Origin: Aquila chrysaetos chrysaetos
Lineage: Eukaryota; Chordata; Aves; Accipitriformes; Accipitridae
Assembly: GCF_900496995.4 (NCBI RefSeq)
Contig: NC_044012.1
Coordinates: 26,673,606 to 26,737,605, forward strand
Direction of reading: 5' to 3'
Length of the DNA stretch: 64,000 bases
Made by a program: the position numbers and the translations under genes. Shown in pieces: positions 49,351 through 59,806 of the stretch. The notes beneath the pieces are model-generated. The model saw only the letters and a list, made by a program, of their open reading frames with translations. It did not search any database and had not been told where the DNA came from. Each line of letters begins with the position of its first letter. The first letter of the stretch is position 1.

Positions 49351-52300
49351 TCTGGGGTAACATTTCCCCAGTCTTGTGGCAGGGTTGCAGGGGAGCAGGC
49401 TGGCATGTCGCTTTGGCTCCCTGGCAGCAAGGTGAGAAAGAAACCCGTGGTGCCTGGGGATTTGCAGACATGCAAAAAGATTTATAGATGGGGCGTGAGC
49501 CTGCGAGCTCCCCTGACTTAGCACCTTGTCTGGGCTGGGGCAGCTGCCATTTGGAGGCGGGGAAGGAGGGGAACGCCTGTTTCTCCACTGGCTCATCCCA
49601 CCCTGTTGATCCTTTCCAGTGTGCGAAGCTCGGCCGAACGGCAGCCGCTCTGCCCACAGGAGCAGCCTCGTGCTTCAGAAATGGCTGGTGGTGATTATTA
49701 GTAAGGTGAAACCAAAGGGTGTTTCCTAAAATGCATCTAGTGGGCTTTGGCTTCTCGGAGAGGGTTGGGCACCTTTCTGCCAGCCCGGCGGGGTGCGTGC
49801 CCAAAGCTGCTCGCCTCCCATGAGCTCCAATGGCTCTGGCCTGTCTCAGCTTTTCCAGAGGGAGAGCCCAGATCTGTCAGGTTTCTGGGCTGGGATTGTG
49901 AGGCAGGGTGAAGGGGAGCAATAGCAGATCCTGGGCGCTGCTCTGCAGGGCTGTCCCTGAACCTTCTGCAGGGACTGGCCGCCCTGAGGGTCTTCAGCCC
50001 TGGCCCTTTTGGAAGCCATCGCGTCAGCTTTGCAGGCTCGTTTCTGTGTCTGTGCTGAGTACAGTCAAAGCAGGTCCAACTTTCCGTTAACATTTGGATT
50101 TTCTGGCAGCTCAGCTGCAATTTTCTTTTTTTTTTTTTTCCCCCTCCTTCCTGCTTTTAAAAGCTAAAAATAAAACATCTTGAGGCCCCTTTTCCCTCCA
50201 TCTTTTCTCTTGAGACATTTGTTTCTTGAGGATTTGATGCCTCTGTTGTGTTTTCTCCTCTTGGCTTCGATAAATGCTTATTTTTACACCCGACTCTCCC
50301 AGCACAGGGGATCAAATCCTGCAGGACACTAAGCCCATGTCCCCTGGCTGCAGGCATGCAGCCCTTCAGGGTGGATCTCTGCTTCCCTTTCAGCTGGCAG
50401 ACGATTTGGGATCTTTTAGTCTCTAGCAGGCAGGATGGGAAGACCAGTGAAACCTTCTGGGGAGGAGGAGGAAGGTCCCTGTTCGTCCCCTTGCCGAGGG
50501 AAGTGGGAGCGATGCAGCTGCCATGAAAGTTTTTATTTTTAGCCCAGTGCCAGCTGGAGCCTGGGAGGCTGCAGGGGAAATAAAAGCAGGACCCAACAGG
50601 AGGTGAGAGGAAAACCCAAACCTTGGCTGGGCTGGAATGTGGATGGCAAGGGTTTGCATGGATCGGTGGACACAGGGGTCCCCGGCGTGGGAGAGGACTT
50701 GTGCGTGTGCTGAAATCTCATCTGGAGGCTGCCGCGTTCAGGTTCAGGGCTGTGTTTTGAAGGAACATGGAGGGGAGATGCTCAGATCCCAGAGAGCCGT
50801 GTCACGCAGAGCTCCAGACTTGCCAGAGGAAAGGAAAGGAGAGGACAGGATTCAACTCACCCCTCTCCTTCCTGCAAAACTGCTCCCAAACTCAGCCCTG
50901 CAGCCGCTGCCGGGGAGCTGCAGCCCAGCTGGTGAGCTCCGAGCTCCCATCTCTGCTCCTCCCCAGTGTTACCCAGAGCTGAGCACGGGGGGCTTTTAAG
51001 GAAAATGGATTTGTCCTCGAGTCTTCCGGGATTTACCATGGGGTTTTCTAGGCATCAATGCGTTTTGCCCTGAGCTCTGGATCCCTCCAGTCCCTGGAGA
51101 GGGCGAATCTGTCACCACTGCAGAGACACGAGTGTAAGCATCTAGTCTCAGCATTTTCCCCTCCGTATTTCACTTATAAATGGTACTAAAGAGTCGGAGG
51201 CTTCAGGATGTGCCTGGTGCTGCACGTGCCACAAGCCCCATCCCAAAGAGCCAGTGACTCCCAGCTGCACCCAAGTCTCTGCAGCTGCCATGGCGAGCAA
51301 AGAGCTACAGAAGCAAAACACCAAGGGCAAGCTCTTCCCAGAATTAAGCGGTGGTTAACTTGATCAAGGACAGCAGGATTAAACCCTACTGGCAGTGCCA
51401 GGGTGGCCAGGCTGGCTGCAAGGGCAAGCCACTGCCAGATGGGAAAACTCAGCCTCAACTGTTGCTTGCAATGAGCCGAGGAGGCTCCGGATCCGCTCCC
51501 AGATGGCATTTTTGTCCTATGAGTCACTGGCATGAAAGGAGTGGGTTGCATGGGAAGGACCAGCTGGCATGGCGGCACTCCTCAGGCGGCCGGCTGTGGC
51601 AAGCGGGATGGCGGTTCCCTGCAAAAGGGGGCTAATCGAGTACGGCAGGGCCTCATGTGATATGAATATCTCGGAACAACTTCTCCGTGCTGGCTCAGGA
51701 AGCAGAAAGAAATGCAGGAAAATCTGCTGTTGGCCAAGCAAGGAGCTTCCCACATATGTGCAAGTCTGGGAACACCGGCCCGTGCTTGTCCTGGGGTCCC
51801 GGTCCCTGTGGGCAGGAGGAGAAGAGTCGAACTACCTCCTCAGCGTCTTCGCTGTTGACGTTCACCATCCTGTCTCAAGGACGGATCCTGCAGCTGGGGC
51901 AGGCTGAGTGCCGTCTGTGCCGCGAGCCCCTCCCTGATATTTTTTTACCCGTGATCTAATGGCGCGGGTGTGTGCTCACTGCCCCAGGAATGTGCACCAC
52001 GCGCCGGCGTGCAGCCAGTGCTTGCCCACGGCTGAGGGGGCACCACGGCCGGCACTGTTCCCCGGGCACGTCCTGCCTGCACGAGTCCTACACCCAATTT
52101 TGAGGGAGGTGGGTTGACAATCTCTGTCATGAGCCGACAGTGCAAGCCACCCCAGTGCTGACAGCTACTGGGTGCCGCAGAAAGAGCATCGTGTCTTTTC
52201 TTTTTATAGGGCCTACCAAAATAGTGTCAGGTTGTGTTTTGGTGCGTTAGTCTTGATCAAATTCCCTAGGCAAACAGCGATGTGTCTCGGGTCTGCTGCC

Positions 52301-52409
52301 TGTAAGACATGGCCTTGACCTGCTGTCAGAGGGCTTAAAAAGCAAGGGGGGAAATGGAGGCGCGGGACAGCGCAGGGGCTCTGAGGTTGCACAGCAGTGC
52401 TGGAGGCAT

Positions 52410-52935
52410 CACCCTATGCTGCACTGTGTCACACCACGCCGCAGTGTGCTGCACCACGTCACACCACGCTGCCCTGTGCCATGCCACCCTGTACCATGCC
52501 ACACCACGCCGCCCTGTGCCATGCCATGGTGCACTGTGCCACACCACACCATGGTGCACTGTGTCACAACACACCGCCCTGTGCCATTCAACACTGCACC
52601 ATGTCACACCACGCTGTGCTGCACTGTGGCACACCATGCCATGCTGTGCCATGTCACACCATGCCACCCTGTGCCATTCCACGCTGCACCGTGTCACACC
52701 ACACTGTGCTGCACTGTGCCATGCCATGTTGCCCTGTGTCACACCACGCCACCCTGTGCCATGCCACAGCATGCCGCGCTGTGCCATGCCATGCTGCACT
52801 GTGCCACACCGTGCTGCACTGTGCCATGCCATGCTGCACCGTGCCACACCATGCTGCACCGTGCCACATCATGCCATGCTGCACTGTGTCACACCATGCC
52901 GTGCTGTGCCATGCCATGCTGTATGTCACACCACG
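52410..52935. repeat. Pentamer-based satellite, about 20-bp higher unit
   Basis: About 520 bp is built from pentamers TGCCA, TGCTG, CACTG, CACCA/CACCG and CACAC, arranged in a recurring 20-bp unit such as GCACTGTGCCATGCCATGCT. Four consecutive clean units run between about 52793 and 52872. Longer 40-45 bp combinations occur earlier. Five-base periodicity keeps several frames open on both strands, which explains long His/Cys-rich reading frames of no coding value. The array ends about 335 bp upstream of LMNA exon 2. Confidence 0.9.
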
Positions 52936-53270
52936 ACGCACTGTATCCACACTGACCTCTAGTGGCTGCAGCCGGGCCGTGGGTGTGCATATTGTACACG
53001 GGCATTACAGCCCCGAGACACCTCCTGCTCACCCAGTTTTTTCCCAGCCCTTTCTGCTTTCCAGTATCCAGACTGGTGCTGGTCACGCCGGCTGGCTGGG
53101 ACCTGCCGGTCCCATTGGCAGGTGGGCGTTAGGTACAATCCTGCACCTCTTTTGGGGGCGATCAGAGGGGTTCAGACGTGATGCTCTGTGTGCTTGGGCT
53201 GAGGGTGCCGGGTACAATGCGTGGTTTCTCCCTGCTGCCCTGCTCACCTGTGCCATCTGGTGCCTTGCAG

Positions 53271-53427
53271 GAATGCCAAGAAGGAAGGGGACCTGCTGAC
53301 CGCCCAGGCCCGCCTCAAGGACGTGGAGGCTTTGCTCAACTCCAAGGAAGCTGCACTCTCCACAGCCCTGGGCGAGAAGAGGAATCTGGAGTCTGAAGTG
53401 CGGGACCTGAGGGCACAGGTGGCCAAG
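53271..53427 (+). CDS. LMNA: LMNA exon 2: coil 1B
   Basis: Residues 117-169 ([22 protein letters not shown]...VAK). The exon is 157 nt, the same as human exon 2. It follows acceptor TTGCAG and ends with donor AAG/GTAAGT. The heptad-patterned sequence is part of the dimeric rod. Confidence 0.98.
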
Positions 53428-53609
53428 GTAAGTGGTGGCAGCCCTGTCCCCAACTGCCCCACAGACCCCCCCTGTCCCCCACCTGCCTGGGGGCTGCCAG
53501 CTCCCCGCTGTGCCAGGGGACTGGGTGGTGGGTCCCCGGCTAGCGCTGGGTGCTGTGCCTGGACAGTCCCCAGGAGCCTGCCATGATGGTCCTTCTCAAT
53601 TCCTTGCAG

Positions 53610-53735
53610 CTGGAAAGTGCCTTGAGCGAAGCCAAGAAGCAGCTGCAGGATGAGATGCTGCGCCGCGTGGACGCGGAGAACCGGCTGCAAACACTGAAGG
53701 AAGAGCTCGAATTCCAGAAAAACATTTATAGCGAG
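53610..53735 (+). CDS. LMNA: LMNA exon 3: end of coil 1B
   Basis: Residues 170-211 ([16 protein letters not shown]...NIYSE), 126 nt as in human. Acceptor TTGCAG, donor GAG/GTGAGG. The preceding intron is 182 bp. Confidence 0.98.
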
Positions 53736-53861
53736 GTGAGGCACGATGTGCCGCTGCGGTGCCAGGCTCACTTGGGATAATGATGCCCCCTGTGTGTTGG
53801 GTCCCCATTTCCAAGCCGATCCCACCCCATGGTGACACTGTGTCCCCTGACCTGTCCCCAG

Positions 53862-54032
53862 GAGCTGCGGGAAACCAAGCGCCGCCATGAGACCCGGCTG
53901 GTGGAGATCGACAACGGGCGGCAGCGGGAGTTTGAGAGCAAACTCTCCGAAGCCTTGCAAGAGTTGCGGAGCCAGCATGAAGCCCAGATCAGGCTTTACA
54001 AGGAGGAACTGGAGAAGACCTATGGGGCGAAG
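53862..54032 (+). CDS. LMNA: LMNA exon 4: linker 2 and start of coil 2
   Basis: Residues 212-268 ([19 protein letters not shown]...KTYGAK), 171 nt as in human. It covers the end of coil 1B, linker 2 and the first part of coil 2. Acceptor CCCCAG, donor AAG/GTGAGC; the preceding intron is 126 bp. Confidence 0.98.
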
Positions 54033-54135
54033 GTGAGCAACACCCACACACAGCCATCCTCTTCCCACCCTGCCCTGTGGAGTGCCGGTGGGCAGAGGGT
54101 GCTGGGGATGCTAACCCACCCATTTTGTCCTTCAG

Positions 54136-54261
54136 CTGGAGAATGCCAAGCAATCGGCTGAGAGGAACAGCAACATGGTGGGTGCTGCCCACGAGGAGCT
54201 GCAGCAAACCCGCATCCGCATCGACAACCTCTCCTCTGAAGTCAGCCAGCTGCAGAAGCAG
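54136..54261 (+). CDS. LMNA: LMNA exon 5: coil 2
   Basis: Residues 269-310 ([21 protein letters not shown]...LQKQ), 126 nt as in human. Acceptor TTCAG, donor CAG/GTGAGT; the preceding intron is 103 bp. Confidence 0.98.
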
Positions 54262-54352
54262 GTGAGTCAGGACCAAGGGATCCCTCTGGATGTCCCCGCC
54301 CTGGGGATGGCCCCAAGTGGAATAGCCACTCTCACCTTCCCTCCCCACACAG

Positions 54353-54573
54353 TTGGCTGCCAAGGAGGCGAAGCTGCACGATTTGGAGGATATTCTGGCC
54401 AGGGAACGCGAGACCAACCGGCGCCTGCTCTCCGACAAGGAGCGGGAGATGGCTGAGATGCGGGCACGCATGCAGCAGCAGCTGGATGAATACCAGGAGC
54501 TGCTGGACATCAAGCTGGCTCTGGACATGGAGATCAATGCCTACCGCAAACTGCTGGAGGGCGAGGAGGAGCG
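54353..54573 (+). CDS. LMNA: LMNA exon 6: end of coil 2, helix termination motif
   Basis: Residues 311-383 plus two bases of codon 384, 221 nt as in human. It carries the intermediate filament helix termination motif ([19 protein letters not shown] followed by RKLLEGEEE, 356-383). This is the family signature of the rod end. Acceptor CACAG, donor GCG/GTGAGC. Confidence 0.98.
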
Positions 54574-54662
54574 GTGAGCACAGGGCGCTGCACCCAGTGG
54601 GCTATGCAGGTCCCAGCCCTCGTGTCCTCACCGGTTCCATCTCACCTTCTACTCCTGCCCAG

Positions 54663-54867
54663 GCTGAGGCTGTCCCCCAGCCCTTCCTCCCACAAAGGTG
54701 CATCCCGTAGCCACTTGTCCACCCCGGGCTCCTCCAAGAAGAGGAAGCTGGAGGACAGCGAGAGTCGGACCAGCTTCTCCCACCATGCCCGGACAAGCGG
54801 CCGTGTCGGGGTGGAGGAGGTGGACTTGGAAGGCAGATTCGTCCGTCTCAGGAACAAGTCTAACGAG
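54663..54867 (+). CDS. LMNA: LMNA exon 7: tail start, nuclear localisation signal, Ig-fold entry
   Basis: Residues 384-452. It contains the SP sites S388-P389 and S390-P391 (human Ser390 and Ser392, mitotic phosphorylation), the nuclear localisation signal KKRKL (409-413) and the first strand of the Ig-like fold ([17 protein letters not shown]). At 205 nt it is six codons shorter than human exon 7; the loss is in the Ser/Gly-rich linker before the signal. The donor GAG/GTGTGT is weaker than the others. Confidence 0.97.
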
Positions 54868-55008
54868 GTGTGTTTGTCTTCAGGGGTGATCCCTGAGATC
54901 CCTGGGGGTGTAGTTCAGCCCCACTTCACCCCATGGGCAGGAGGGGAACTGGGACAAGCTGGGGAGGAACCAGGGGATCTCAGGGTTGCTGCTCTCTCTC
55001 TCTTGCAG

Positions 55009-55116
55009 GACCAGGCGATGGGGAACTGGCAGATCAAGCGGCAGAATGGAGATGATCCCCCCATCACCTACCGCTTCCCCCCAAAGTTCACCCTGAAGGC
55101 TGGCCAGGTGGTCACG
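55009..55116 (+). CDS. LMNA: LMNA exon 8: Ig-like fold
   Basis: Residues 453-488 ([23 protein letters not shown]...VVT), 108 nt as in human. It is part of the lamin tail domain that binds emerin, DNA and other partners. Acceptor TTGCAG, donor ACG/GTGAGT. Confidence 0.98.
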
Positions 55117-55305
55117 GTGAGTCACTGCCTGGTGAAGGATCCACCTGAGATCCCAAACCCACCCGGGCCGTTGGTGATGCAGAGCGGTTGGAGCCAGGGT
55201 GCATGCTTCTTGGTGCTTGGCTTTTTTAGGGGGACAGACCCACATCCCCAGGGTCAGGGCTCCACAGACCTGAGATGTTGCTTTTCTCTGTGCTTTTCTC
55301 CCTAG

Positions 55306-55425
55306 ATCTGGGCCTCAGGGGCTGGGGCGACCCATAGCCCCCCCAGCAACGTGGTGTGGAAAGCCCAGAGCAGCTGGGGGTCTGGGGACAGCCTGCGCAC
55401 TGCCCTGATCAACTCCAACGGGGAG
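55306..55425 (+). CDS. LMNA: LMNA exon 9: Ig-like fold
   Basis: Residues 489-528 ([21 protein letters not shown]...INSNGE), 120 nt as in human. Acceptor CCTAG, donor GAG/GTGAGA. Confidence 0.98.
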
Positions 55426-55511
55426 GTGAGAGCCCAATGGCAGCACCGGGTTGGGGCATAGGGGGGTCTGTAGACATCGAACCCCTCCAACTCCTTTCCT
55501 GTCCCCCACAG

Positions 55512-55610
55512 GAGGTGGCCATGCGGAAACTGGTCCGCACCGTGATCATCAACGATGAAGATGAGGATGAGGACGATGATGAAGTTAACATCCACCACCG
55601 CCATCACCAT
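55512..55610 (+). CDS. LMNA: LMNA exon 10: end of Ig fold, acidic and His tracts
   Basis: Residues 529-561 ([12 protein letters not shown]..., then an Asp/Glu run and an HHRHHH run). It is 99 nt against 90 in human; the acidic stretch is longer. In mammals lamin C ends by reading six codons into the following intron. Here the same read-through gives 74 residues before a stop at 55833-55835, with no resemblance to the lamin C end. Confidence 0.96.
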
Positions 55611-56916
55611 GTGAGTACCGCACTGGGGAAGGCACTGGTCCCAGGGGTTCTGTCGCAGGGATGCTGGGGGAGCTCAGGTCTGGTCCCAGTCAGGGTGGGA
55701 GGCAGCTCAGCATCACACAGGATCAGGCCTTACGGGAGACGGCAGTTGGGAGGCTGTTTTGGAAACAACCCCATGGGAGAAGCCAATAGACCTCTGGCAC
55801 CTGGAGAAGATGACTGCTTGCAAAAAAACCTCTAGAGACCTTGCTGGAAGTCATCTCCAACCCTGAGCAACCTTGACCAGCCACAAAAAGGGCTGGAGGA
55901 GCTGGGAGGGAGGCTGAGCTGGTACCTCACATTGCTTGGAGGTGGAGGACAGGATGGTGGGAAGTTGATGGACGACACTTCTCCGTGGCAGCTGCTCCAT
56001 CCTCTTCACTTCGCGAGGGCACTGGAACAAATCCAGAGGTGACTTCGTCCTTCCTCTCAGCCCATCACTCCCCTGACGGAGCTGAAATATGCACCAGGAA
56101 GAGCAGCGGGCAGAGAGCAGGCAGCGAGCAGGCAGCGTGCCAGCAGCAGAGCTGCAGCCGCTTCTCCCCATATCAAACATCCCTGGCTGCAGCCCAGGAG
56201 CCCCCGCCAGCCCATCCCGCAGGGAGAGATCTGTCTCGCACATGAGGTGCCCGCAGGAATCATACATGGAGAGATGCCATCACCACCACACTGTGCCTCA
56301 ACACTGGCAAAAAATCTTCTGGATGCTGCTCCCCAGGGCTCTGTGTGACAGGAGCAGGATGGGGCGTCCATCATCTGCTTTCCTTTGAGTTCTCCGGATC
56401 TGAAGAGCCATGCCGAGATGGCTATCGATTATCCTTGGACAGAGGAGCCAGGCTCCTGTGGGCCACTGCTGCCCATTTGTCTGGGGACTGAATCCTTTCC
56501 AAAAGTGGATTTCCCATTGGAAAGCACTGAGCCTGCACTCTCCCAGGCAGCGAGGAAGAGGATGCTCTTAGACAAGCACAAGAGGAGCACAGTTAAGATG
56601 TCTCCTGTGTGATGAGAGCCCAGGGTGCAAGGACAGGGCAGCAGGGACAGTTCACCCACCCACAGTGTGCCAGCCCCAGTAATTTGGGATTATATTTATA
56701 ACAACAACAATGACAACAACAATAGTAATAATAATTTATTATTTTTAAACCACGTGGTGGAGAGGATGGGTGGAGTCCAGACGCTGTTTGAAGACTAACT
56801 TGAAGAGCCTTCCTGGATCACACCCGTGCTGCCACAGTCCTCAGGGCAGGGTACTCAAGGGAGAAGATGCTCAGGCGAGTACTCAAGGTTGTTTTGTCTG
56901 TTCCCCCTGCATCTAG
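55611..56916 (+). other. LMNA: LMNA intron 10
   Basis: 1306 bp from GTGAGT to TCTAG. I see no canonical AATAAA or ATTAAA poly(A) signal. Near the 3' end it has an AAC/AAT triplet-rich stretch (about 56699-56745). No other gene is visible. The acceptor of exon 11 (ATCTAG/GGTAGC) is preceded by a modest pyrimidine tract. Confidence 0.9.
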
Positions 56917-57174
56917 GGTAGCTGCAGTGGCTCTGGGGACCCCGGGGAATACAACCTCCGCTCACGCACAGTGGTCTGTGGGACATGCGGTCAGCCAGCC
57001 GAGAAGTCGGGCAACCAGAACACTGGTATCAACACCGTGTCCTCGGGCTCGTCCACTTCCAGCATGACCGTCACCCGCAGCTACCGCAGCATTGGTGACT
57101 CTGGCAGCATCGGCCTTGGGGACAGCCTGGTGACCAGGAGCTACCTCCTGGGGAGCTCCAGCCCCCGTAGGCAG
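56917..57174 (+). CDS. LMNA: LMNA exon 11: lamin A specific tail with prelamin cleavage site
   Basis: Residues 562-647 ([25 protein letters not shown] ... VTVTRSY-like, [13 protein letters not shown]). It holds the conserved CGTCG pair and the RSYLLG site; ZMPSTE24 cuts between Tyr and Leu (637/638) to remove the farnesylated end. It is 258 nt against 270 in human. The segment that in human carries codon 608 reads NQNTGINT here, and the CAGGTGGGC sequence behind the progeria cryptic donor is absent. Donor CAG/GTTAGT. Confidence 0.96.
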
Positions 57175-57799
57175 GTTAGTGCCATTTCCAGACCCCGGGT
57201 CTGGGCTGTCCCTATGCTGCTGGGTCTCCATCCTGTCCCTGAATCATCCTTTCTCAACAAGGCAGCGCTCTGGGGGTCCCTTCCTCCCCTTCCTCTCCTC
57301 CTATCTGCTTTTTCTCTTGCCCCGGGCACCTTTGGGCTTGCACAAGCCTCTTTGTAAGGGGAGTGTGGAGGCTGAGAGGGATTGGAAAAGGATGTGGCTC
57401 TAGTGTCTCCCCATGCCATCCCATGCTTAGCCCCCTTGGCAGCCCCGGAGCATCCTTCGTCCTCCACGGCTCTCGTTCCACCACTGCCAAGCGTTATTCA
57501 TGCTGGTAACGAATATTTCAGCACTTGAATATTAATACCCTCAATATTAGTCAATATTATTACCCTCATATATTACCGCCAATTCTCAAACTTCTGACTT
57601 CAGCGCTATAATTACCCCAGCCAAGAGGTATTTATTATACCCCAAGGCCCAGGGTGGACGAGAGCCAGGGGCACACACAGTCCAGGCAGTGTGGACATCC
57701 AGAGGGTCCCACTTGGACATTGCTGCCTCCTTCGCAGCCAGAGCAAATGGATAGTAACACTGGGTTTTTTTTAATTTTCTTCTTCTTTCTTCCTCCCAG
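57175..57799 (+). other. LMNA: LMNA intron 11
   Basis: 625 bp from GTTAGT to a clear polypyrimidine tract (TTTTCTTCTTCTTTCTTCCTCCCAG). It includes an AATATTA-rich stretch around 57515-57560. No gene inside. Confidence 0.92.
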
Positions 57800-57832
57800 G
57801 CTCAGGCTGTGCAAAACTGCAGCATCATGTAA
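57800..57832 (+). CDS. LMNA: LMNA exon 12: CaaX end and stop
   Basis: Residues 648-657 (AQAVQNCSIM) and stop TAA. Cys654 in CSIM is the farnesylated cysteine; the last three residues are removed and the end carboxymethylated before ZMPSTE24 cleavage upstream. The CSIM box is identical to human. Confidence 0.98.
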   Translation, partial: AQAVQNCSIM

Positions 57833-59260
57833 CTCCGTGGCACCATTCCTGTGTTTCCTGGCCGTCTCGAGCTAGTTTTTTCCCAAAGCAAATTTTTTTT
57901 TCCTTTAAAAAAACAATATCAAAAACCAAGGTTGGGTTTTTTGTTTTCTATAGCAGGAATTTTATATATATATATATATATATTAAAAATGCTAACAGAT
58001 GCTTTGATTTTTTTTGTAAAGAAAAAATCTATTTCTATAAAAAAAAACCAAACAAAAAAAAGCTTTTCAGCTTCAAAATTTTTTTAAAACTTCAGCCAAA
58101 GACACCAAGGAATTATGTTTACTGAACAGCCATGCGGGAAGAGATTGTAGTTTAATAGCTCTTTAGATTATATCGTTTTTGCCAAAGCTTTTTATATAGG
58201 ATTGGGAGAAGCAAAGCCATCCCCGTCAGAGCTGTGTGCTCCTGCGTGCGTTGGGTGGATCCGCAGAGGTGCTGGGACAGAGGCTGAGCTGAGACCCCCG
58301 ATGCTGTTGCAGATTATCCTGACTGTGCCGGTGGGCACACGCTCTGGAGGGTTGCTGTCTCAACCCTTTGCAACCCTTTTTTTTTTTTTTTATCTGAACC
58401 CAAAATTCCCTTTTCTTTCTCCCCCCCCCCCCATTTTTTTATTTCACTGCAGTGCTGGCGCGGGGAGCTCCTGGCACCTTGCAGGCGATGCCCCACGTCT
58501 CTCTGCGGCCATGCGGGCATTACCCCCCTTCCCAGCCCCTTGCCCGTGTGCACTTCCATCGCTCCACGTACTGTATTTCCCATCCAAGGCACCTCTTGTC
58601 CTTTGGGTTTTCTTTGTTTTTTTAAGCAGCCGAGTTGTGCCTTAGCCAAGGTGGGGGCCGCTCCAGAGCAGGGCTGGGAGGGACCCCGCACGGCATCGAG
58701 GGTAGATGGAGTAGGGAAAGTGAAAACCCACCGGAGCTGCATCCCGGGACCAGATGGATTTAGCGGATGGGGGTGATGGACCTCGCTCCCAAGGGCTCGG
58801 ATCCAGTGGGACCTCCTCTTTGGGAGCTGCTGCACCCAGTGGGGTTCACCCCTGGTTTTTTTGGCTCTTCTCCAGTGGCAGGAGCTCAGGACCCCATTTC
58901 AGGGCAGGATGAGGCCAAGGATGCTTAGTCCAAGACAGGGCTGGTTTGCCAGGAAGGCACTGAGGAAGGCTTTTTGTTTGAGTGAGGCAGATTTTGGGGT
59001 CCAGCACGGGCAGCTCCCCTCTCTGCAAGGGTCCATCCAGCCATTGATGGAGATTTCAGCTTTTTGCCTCGATTGGGGAATGCCTGCAGCACCCCCTGCC
59101 TCAAGTACATCCTGGGGCAGGATCAGGTCCCCAGCACAAGCCCCCCACTCCGGCAGGATCTAGTGAGACCGCGTATGTATCTGTGCTTGCAAAGCTTCTG
59201 TATTACTGCCTGTATTTCCTTCCAGAATCAATACAGCCGAACCGTTCCCACCCTGTGTGC
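57833..59260 (+). other. LMNA: LMNA 3' UTR
   Basis: About 1.4 kb, similar to the lamin A 3' UTR of mammals. The first part is A/T-rich, with a TA dinucleotide run (57963-57981) and ATTAAA at 57982-57987 that could give a short transcript. The main end is inferred near 59250-59260 from the variant signal AATACA (59230-59235) followed about 20 nt on by GTGTGCTGTCATC. T-run and C-run tracts occur at 58378-58391 and 58422-58432. Confidence 0.6.
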
Positions 59261-59262
59261 TG
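59230..59262 (+). terminator. Likely LMNA poly(A) signal region
   Basis: AATACA is a known weak variant of AATAAA. It is followed by a GU-rich element (CTGTGTGCTGTC) at a usual distance, and I see no canonical AATAAA between the stop codon and 59.5 kb. The distal position fits the expected UTR length. Confidence 0.45.
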
Positions 59263-59779
59263 TCATCATTGCTGTCCTGGAGGGGATTGGTGGGGCACTT
59301 TGGTGCACTCCAGCCTGGCGCTCGCTTTTGGTCCAGGGAGGGGATCTCTTTTAGCCCCGCAGCCAGGGCTGGGGCTCAGCACCCTACCAGGGATAGGAGG
59401 AAAGCAGGGTGGCCCTGTGCACCCAGACTTACCCAGAGGGGTGCCTGGGGTGAGATGCTGAGAGCTGGGGCAGCCAGGCTCCTTGCAGGGCCAGGAGCAC
59501 CCCTGGACCTAACAGTGATGGGGCTGGTGGGGAGGGGATAGAATCTGGGGAGAGGGCTCAGAGATTTCCTCCCCCTGGGATTTTGGGGAGCAGACATTCC
59601 CCTGAATGGGATGGCCTCAGGGGTTGCAGAACCTGAGTGAGCCCCTGAGTGCAGGTTTGCTCCTACCATGGGGATGGCCTGGGCACCCCGCCAAAGGGAC
59701 CCCCCTGATCCCCCCGCCCCAGGGCCGTGCCAGGCACTGGAGCGAGGCGGGAGGAGACGCTGGGGAGAAGGAGAGAGCT

Positions 59780-59806
59780 GTAAAGCCGCCACATAATCGG
59801 CTTTAC
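59780..59806. repeat. Perfect 9-bp inverted repeat (hairpin)
   Basis: GTAAAGCCG (59780-59788) and CGGCTTTAC (59798-59806) are exact inverted copies around a 9-nt loop CCACATAAT. No T-run follows and the function is unknown. Confidence 0.6.

Noticed and set aside
52335..53299. Long His/Cys-rich reading frames on both strands
   Set aside because: They follow the pentamer satellite; several frames are open on both strands at once and the peptides are pure repeat.
55611..55835. Lamin C isoform by read-through of exon 10
   Set aside because: The 74-residue extension is unlike the mammalian lamin C end and no poly(A) signal follows; lamin C is not expected in birds.
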